Below, in pieces: positions 50,652 to 54,003 of a DNA stretch of 54,003 nucleotides. The position numbers and the translations under genes were made by a program. Positions within the stretch are counted from its first letter, which is position 1. Each line of letters starts with the position of its first letter. This DNA comes from Antrodiella citrinella (taxonomy: Eukaryota; Basidiomycota; Agaricomycetes; Polyporales; Steccherinaceae): the NCBI GenBank assembly GCA_004802725.1, contig SGPM01000178.1:1-54003 (forward strand), written 5' to 3'. Below the pieces are notes generated by a model. That model made no database searches, was not told the DNA's origin, and worked only from the letters and a program-made list of their open reading frames with translations.

Positions 50652-51517
50652 TCACCTCTCAGCTTCACACTGTGAGCACTTTTTGCTATCCATACCGCGC
50701 AGATACACCATGACCGGTGGCACGAAGCCAAGGAATACGACCGGCATCAGGATGGCAGCCACCACAGTTGATTCGTTCGACCATAGAAGGATGGTCACGT
50801 GGACGAATGTGGAGACGGTCCCGACCAAGAAGCACAGGATGCAATGCCGCAGCATCAGCCCCCAGCCAGCAGCCATCCCAAACGCGTCAAGGATAGTCTC
50901 CTCTGTATTGCCTTTTAAAAGGTCCTGATTGAACGAGAGGATAGCGGAATCGAGGTTTGCCTCGCGCGATCCGCCGTTGGAATCTCTAAGATATTCATAA
51001 TCACTTGCACCGGCATCGATGGTGGCGGTGGATGCAGGAGCGTCGCGCTGCAATCTCTCGTACTCGAAGACCTTGCGGGGATATCCGTGGCTGCAAGACA
51101 TGTACAGTCGGCGTGATGCTGTAGGTAGAGACGATACCGCTAGCAGCAGAAGAACAGCCGACAAAGTTGCACCCAGATTCAAAATGAGGCCTGAATAGCC
51201 AAAGAACCTAGAGGCAATATCGATGGATGTCTCTGGGTCGACTGTCTGCATGCCGCCCACAAGCCCTGCCTCTATCTGGGCTAGCAAAGCGGTCTACAGA
51301 GCGCGCTACGTAAGTCCAGGACACCGTATAAGCTAGTGTGCACATACGACGATAGCGACTGCTTGTAGTCGAGTGACCCATGCGTTCACGATATTCTGAG
51401 GAGCGGATGGGAGCTCATCTTCCGTTTGAACCTTGTCAGTGTCTGCCTGATATCGATCATTCGATGAATATACCTACAATCTAGTGGCCTGAGGTCGCTT
51501 TCCGCTGTTTTCGACAT
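50652..51517 (-). CDS. Hypothetical small integral membrane protein
   Basis: Unknown function. Minus strand from ATG 51517 (MSKTAESDLRPLDC); a short second exon encodes NIVNAWVTRLQAVAIV and joins the long exon at about 51293 (TALLAQIEAGLVGGM). Hydrophobic segments: AVAIVTALLAQIEAGLVGG, a region around FFGYSGLILNLGATLSAVLL, then after an acidic/polar loop, HCILCFLVGTVSTFVHVTIL and ESTVVAAILMPVVFLGFVPPVM, so about four spans. It ends in a short cytosolic tail with a CSQC pair. Similar membrane proteins with a QAVAIVTAL-type first helix are abundant in Agaricomycetes and uncharacterised. It diverges from ENP2 over 258 bp. Confidence 0.6.
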
Positions 51518-51775
51518 CGTCGACGTCTAAAGGTCCTGAAAGAGTGCTGCAAGTGCGTGACAGACTCCATGCTTCGTTCACTTGATGCATTGAACGATGA
51601 GCGTTCAGAGGAAAAGAGCTGATTGGTTCGCAATTTAGATATTTATGTATTTATTTGCAAATGCATTTTACAGCTAAGTCTAGTATAACAATCTTATCTA
51701 CGCGCTCATAGATCTCTTTTTTCGAAATCTACAGTGTTCGCACTTTCAGTCCCCTCTTCTTTGGTTTCTGAAACT
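51518..51775. promoter_or_regulatory. Divergent promoter membrane protein / ENP2
   Basis: 258 bp between two divergent ATGs, AT-rich (51640-51720). It contains GATTGG (51622-51627), the reverse complement of a CCAAT box, which could serve either gene. Confidence 0.4.
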
Positions 51776-54003
51776 ATGTCTACTCTCCCAGATCCCAGCT
51801 CAGTCAAAGTCTACACAGTCAACGGTGCCGCCTCCGGGTCATCATCATCGCTCCCTGACTGGCTTACACGGAAACGAGCCGTCAATGCCAAGGGCAAGAA
51901 ACGCGCCGTTCGGGAACAAGTAGAAGGCACCATCGAGCTCATCCAACATTTCGAGTTCCCCGAAGCCAGCAACAGAGTCAAAACCACACGCGATGGGCAC
52001 CACGCTATTGCCACCGGCACATACAAGCCCCAAATCAGAGTATGGGACCTAGACCAACTCTCTCTGAAATTCGAACGGCATTCCGATGCGGAGAATGTCG
52101 ACTTTATTGTGAGTAAGTCAGCCATGTGTCGCGTGTGTGCGTTGTACTGTACTCAGTGTACGAGGAATTAGATGCTCTCGGATGACTGGACGAAGTCGAT
52201 TCATCTACAAAATGACCGAACCATTGAGCTACATACGCAAGGCGGTCTACACTACAAAACCCGAATACCGAAGTTCGGACGGTCACTAGCGTACCACTTC
52301 CCGTCATGCGACGCCTTATTCGGTGCATCTGGGCCAGAAGTCTACCGACTCAATCTTGAGCAAGGCCGATATCTTGCGCCTTTCGTTGTAGGTAACGGGG
52401 CAGATATCCTGGGTGTGAACTGCATAGACATCAACCCAGCACACCAGCTCTTTGCGTTTGGAGTAGACGGGGATGGCGTGGTGGAGCTGTGGGATCCCCG
52501 GTCCCGTACACGAGTCAGTGTGCTACGACTTCCGCAAGAAAAGCTCTTGCCTACTGGCGGTTTCAATACGCTGCCTGGCGTGGACGAGACTCCTTCAATA
52601 TCAGTCACAGCGATATCATCCCGTGCTGATGGTCTTTCGTACGCTGTCGGCACCTCCACTGGCCACACACTGCTCTACGACATCCGTTCAGCTCGTCCGT
52701 TTGCGACTAAGGATCAAGGGTACGGCCTCCCTGTGAAGAATCTAGCTTGGATAGAGGGCGGTAGTAGGATGGCCGGTGATGGTCTCGTGCTGAGTGCTGA
52801 CAAGAAAGTCATCAAAATTTGGGACCGACATTCTGTACGTATATTGTCCTGTTTACGTTCACTTACGCTGACCGTTGAAGAAACTACAGCCGGCTACCAA
52901 CTTCACCTCTATCACGCCTGCCGCGGACATCAACGATGTACACCACGTACCGGGTAGTGGTCTCCTCCTACTCGCTAATGAAGGTATCCAGATGACAACA
53001 TTCTACATCCCACAACTGGGCCCTGCACCTCGGTGGTCCAGCTTCCTGGAGAACCTCACAGAAGAAATGGAAGACCAAACTAGCCGAACGGCGTACCAAG
53101 ACTTCAAGTTCATCGACCGTCGCGAGCTCACAAGGTCCGTCTCCCCTCTCATTTCATCGTTCTGCTTTCCTGATCTATTTTGCTGCCTAGTCTCGGCCTG
53201 GACCACCTCGTCGGCACGCCCGCGCTCAAACCCTACATGCACGGCTACTTCATCTCTCTACAGCTGTACGACACCGCGCGCGTCATCGCCAAACCCGTAC
53301 GCGTACGCGGAACACCGCGAGAAGCTCGTCAAGGAGAAGATGGAGAAGATGGCCGAGACGCGGATACGCACGAAGAAGGGCGCGGTGAAGGTGAACAAGG
53401 CGCTGGCGGAGAAAGTGAGACGGGACGAGGAGAAGGAGAGGAAGAAGGAGGAGAGGAAGAGGAAAGCGAAAGCACTAGCACAGGCGAAAGGCGGGGATGC
53501 TATGGATGTCGATGGGGACGCGGACATGGAGGACCACGAGGAGGACGACGACGAAGAGGAGGAGGAGAAGCCGGGAGCGACGAGCTTGCTGGTCGATCCT
53601 CGGTTCGCAGCCCTATTCCAGAACCCCGAATTCGAAGTGGACGAAGAGACCAGGGAGTACGCTTTGCTACATCCCTCCGCCGCCGCACACAGACAAAACG
53701 CGTCCGGTGCATCTGGAAGCAAAGGCCGGACAAAGACCGCCGTGGAGGAAGAGGAAGAGGAGAGCGACAAGTTGTCGAGCGACGGCTTGAGTCGGAACGG
53801 TGGGGGCTCGGATTCCGCAGGGGAGCAGAGCGAGAGCGAAGATAGCGACGACGCGGGTGGTACGTCCCTCCCCTTTATATATATATTCCCTCCCATCCTG
53901 ATTCACGTCCCTTTCTTTCTCTAGCACTCTGGAAAGACGACATCCACGCACGCATGGCTGCGCGCGACAGCGGGATCCGTGCCCAGGCCAAACAACGCCA
54001 AGA
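51776..54003 (+). CDS. ENP2: Nucleolar WD40 ribosome-biogenesis protein ENP2/NOL10, 3' truncated by window
   Basis: Component of the 90S pre-ribosome acting in early 40S processing. Starts MSTLPDPSSVKVYTVNG (ATG 51776). WD40 landmarks: IELIQHFEFPEASNRVKTT, HHAIATGTYKPQIRVWDLD, LSLKFERHSDAENVDF, HYKTRIPKFGRSLAYHFPS, CDALFGASGPEVYRLNLEQG, INPAHQLFAFGVDGDG, VELWDPRSRTRV, VGTSTGHTLLYDIRS, VLSADKKVIKIWDR. After the propeller: PLTFYIPQLGPAPRW-like TTFYIPQLGPAPRWSSFL, ENLTEEMEDQ, DFKFIDRRELTR, YMHGYFISLQLYDTARVIA, then a highly charged Lys/Arg and Asp/Glu C-terminal region with LLVDPRFAALFQNPEFEVDEET, typical of ENP2. Introns near 52110, 52835, 53135, 53300 and 53860. The frame continues past 54003, so the last exons are missing. 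Confidence 0.93.

Noticed and set aside
53258..53896. 212-aa minus-strand open frame, Ser-rich
   Set aside because: Antisense shadow of the Asp/Glu/Lys-rich ENP2 tail.

Overview
The window is nuclear DNA from a filamentous basidiomycete, most likely a wood-decaying Agaricomycete near the Polyporales. The evidence is short GT-AG introns (about 48-70 nt) in almost every gene, a class II secretory heme peroxidase of lignin-degrading type, a cellulose-binding GH5 endoglucanase, and several proteins of types I know only from Agaricomycetes. No tRNA, rRNA, CRISPR array, transposon or virus-like sequence was recognised. Gene models were spliced by eye from GT/AG signals, reading-frame phase and family motifs, so exon edges are inferences.

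Left part (1-21300), nearly all plus strand: a lineage-specific hypothetical protein (431-1662); a zinc-dependent medium-chain dehydrogenase (2163-3709); the nucleoporin/SEACAT WD40 protein SEH1 on the minus strand (3839-5510); a CBM1-GH5 endoglucanase with an apparent frameshift in its linker (6286-7948); a basidiomycete hypothetical protein (8200-9822); a manganese peroxidase (11418-12784); serine hydroxymethyltransferase (14107-16072); a secreted Ser/Thr/Asp-rich protein with a CBM19-like domain (17030-18576); and a secreted GH18 chitinase (19584-21296). Four of these are secreted and fit degradation of plant or fungal cell walls.

Middle (22000-40200), mostly housekeeping: cytosolic Fe-S assembly protein CIA1, a multi-pass membrane protein, a USP-family deubiquitinase, histidinol-phosphate aminotransferase, a MYND zinc-finger helical-repeat protein, the SWR1-complex subunit SWC5, prolyl-tRNA synthetase and a B-type cyclin. 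The aminotransferase and the MYND gene share a 341-bp divergent promoter with a perfect TGACTCA (Gcn4/CPC1-type) site.

Right part (40900-54003): a leucine-rich-repeat protein, mitochondrial isoleucyl-tRNA synthetase, a long Arg/Ser-rich coiled-coil protein with an 11-residue Phe periodicity, a small membrane protein, and the 5' part of the nucleolar ribosome-biogenesis factor ENP2/NOL10, cut by the window end. Isolated N bases occur only between about 42950 and 50650, so that stretch is lower-quality sequence.

Most interesting: two unrelated enzymes (SHMT and ProRS) show the same arrangement of a weak-context upstream ATG opening a mitochondrial-type presequence, followed by an in-frame ATG in an ideal Kozak context. 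The hendecad protein (48034-50309) is the best candidate for something undescribed. There are also three microexons of 8-12 nt and the broken endoglucanase linker.
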